Positions 6,283 to 6,632 of a stretch of 6,632 nt of DNA are shown here, one piece after another. Numbering within the stretch: position 1 is the stretch's first letter; each line of letters begins with the position of its first letter. The translations under genes were made by a program, and so were the position numbers. The stretch lies in the NCBI GenBank assembly GCA_003153585.1, contig PLZZ01000149.1:17359-23990 (forward strand). Direction: 5' to 3'. Origin of the DNA: Acidobacteriota bacterium. Its GTDB lineage: Bacteria > Acidobacteriota > Terriglobia > Acidiferrales > UBA7541. The notes beneath the pieces were generated by a model, which saw only the letters and a list, made by a program, of their open reading frames with translations, had not been told where the DNA came from and did no database searches.

Positions 6283-6341
6283 GGCGGGGTTTCAACCCCG
6301 CCGTAAGCCGTCGATTTCTTCAGGGGTTTTAACCCCTGAAG
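6283..6341. repeat. Pair of palindromes with a shared core (REP-like element)
   Basis: Two hairpins lie between kdsB and pyrG. The first (6283-6302) pairs GGCGGGGTT with AACCCCGCC around two bases. The second (6318-6341) pairs CTTCAGGGGTT with AACCCCTGAAG around two bases, an 11-bp perfect stem. Both contain the core GGGGTTTYAACCCC (6286-6299 and 6323-6336), differing at one base, with centres 37 bp apart. This is how dispersed REP/BIME palindromes look in other bacteria, and I recall similar GGGGTT/AACCCC palindromes from Acidobacteriota genomes. No T-tract follows either stem, so they are not classical terminators, though they could protect the kdsB mRNA 3' end. Confidence 0.6.
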
Positions 6342-6385
6342 TTGCACGCATCAAATCGCCTCAAAATAAAATCTAAAATGGTGAT

Positions 6386-6414
6386 TTGACACGTGCCGCC
6401 ATTGTGACCATAAT
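6386..6414 (+). promoter_or_regulatory. Near-consensus sigma70 promoter of pyrG
   Basis: A perfect TTGACA (6386-6391) is followed after exactly 17 nt by CATAAT (6409-6414, 5/6). The predicted start is about 6421, giving a leader of roughly 33 nt that includes the ribosome binding site. This is the strongest promoter in the window and implies that pyrG is transcribed independently of kdsB. Confidence 0.75.
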
Positions 6415-6436
6415 GTTGAGTACGCAGATTCTTTCC

Positions 6437-6442
6437 GGAGGA
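6437..6442 (+). promoter_or_regulatory. Ribosome binding site of pyrG (supports TTG start)
   Basis: GGAGGA lies 11 nt before TTG 6454. Reading upstream in frame from 6454 to at least 6400 there is no ATG or GTG, and the conserved PyrG sequence begins five codons after the TTG. The TTG is therefore the only workable start, with a somewhat long spacing. Confidence 0.6.
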
Positions 6443-6453
6443 AGTCGAGCCCT

Positions 6454-6632
6454 TTGCGTTCCGCCCCGAAGTACATTTTCGTCACCGGGGGCGTAGTTTC
6501 TTCACTCGGAAAAGGCGTCGCCGCCGCTTCCATCGGTTGTCTCCTCGAAAGCCGCGGTCTGAAAGTCACCCTCCAGAAGTGCGATCCCTACCTGAACGTT
6601 GATCCTGGCACCATGTCGCCCTATCAGCACGG
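6454..6632 (+). CDS. pyrG: CTP synthase PyrG (N-terminal fragment, cut by window edge)
   Basis: PyrG makes CTP from UTP, ATP and glutamine: an N-terminal amidoligase (synthetase) domain is fed ammonia by a C-terminal glutaminase domain. Only the first 59 residues are in the window, out of about 540 for the family. They are unmistakable: [20 protein letters not shown] (6-25) holds the ATP-binding P-loop with K20, and [19 protein letters not shown] (41-59) is the UTP/CTP-binding segment. The Cys at residue 43, before DPY, replaces the hydrophobic residue I would expect. The start is TTG, the only in-frame choice. The gene has its own strong promoter and follows kdsB, which consumes its product. 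No CTP-dependent attenuator or C-tract is seen in the short leader. Confidence 0.96.
   Translation, partial: MRSAPKYIFVTGGVVSSLGKGVAAASIGCLLESRGLKVTLQKCDPYLNVDPGTMSPYQH

Noticed and set aside
5823..6347. 174-codon minus-strand open frame over the kdsB 3' end
   Set aside because: It is antisense to clearly conserved kdsB and begins in the palindrome region; no domain or start signal supports it.

Overview
The window looks like a chromosomal segment from a Gram-negative bacterium, most likely an Acidobacteriota. Two adjacent exported von Willebrand factor A (VWA) proteins match the 'VWFA-related Acidobacterial domain' family (TIGR03436 as I remember it), which is largely confined to that phylum and expanded there. 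A CMP-Kdo synthetase gene shows that the cell makes lipopolysaccharide. Coding DNA is fairly G+C-rich. The phylum is an inference from family knowledge; no search was run.

Layout. 1-1199 (-): the first ~399 codons of uvrA (nucleotide excision repair), running off the left edge. 1377-1904 (+): a RimJ/RimL-like GNAT acetyltransferase, divergent from uvrA. 1996-3186 (+): deoB, phosphopentomutase. 3287-4306 and 4272-5267 (-): two secreted VWA proteins in an overlapping tandem pair, convergent with deoB. 5463-6224 (+): kdsB, divergent from the VWA pair. 6454-6632 (+): the start of pyrG (CTP synthase), cut by the right edge.

Functional links. kdsB and pyrG make a biochemical pair: PyrG makes the CTP that KdsB uses to activate Kdo for LPS. 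pyrG nevertheless has its own near-consensus promoter. uvrA (repair) and deoB (nucleoside salvage) are ordinary housekeeping genes. The VWA pair is the only part of unknown function: both proteins have signal peptides and complete metal-binding (MIDAS) motifs, so they probably act outside the cytoplasm.

Control signals. Five promoter-like elements can be read. Three (deoB, the VWA pair, kdsB) are extended -10 types with a TGn element and a weak or absent -35; those of uvrA and pyrG are -35/-10 types. deoB is predicted to be leaderless, uvrA nearly so. pyrG and the first VWA gene appear to start with TTG. A strong terminator-like hairpin followed by T5 lies in the VWA 5' leader but faces the opposite (+) strand. 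Two palindromes sharing a 14-nt core lie between kdsB and pyrG and resemble a REP-type element.

I found no RNA genes, CRISPR array, insertion sequence, phage gene or obvious new defence system.
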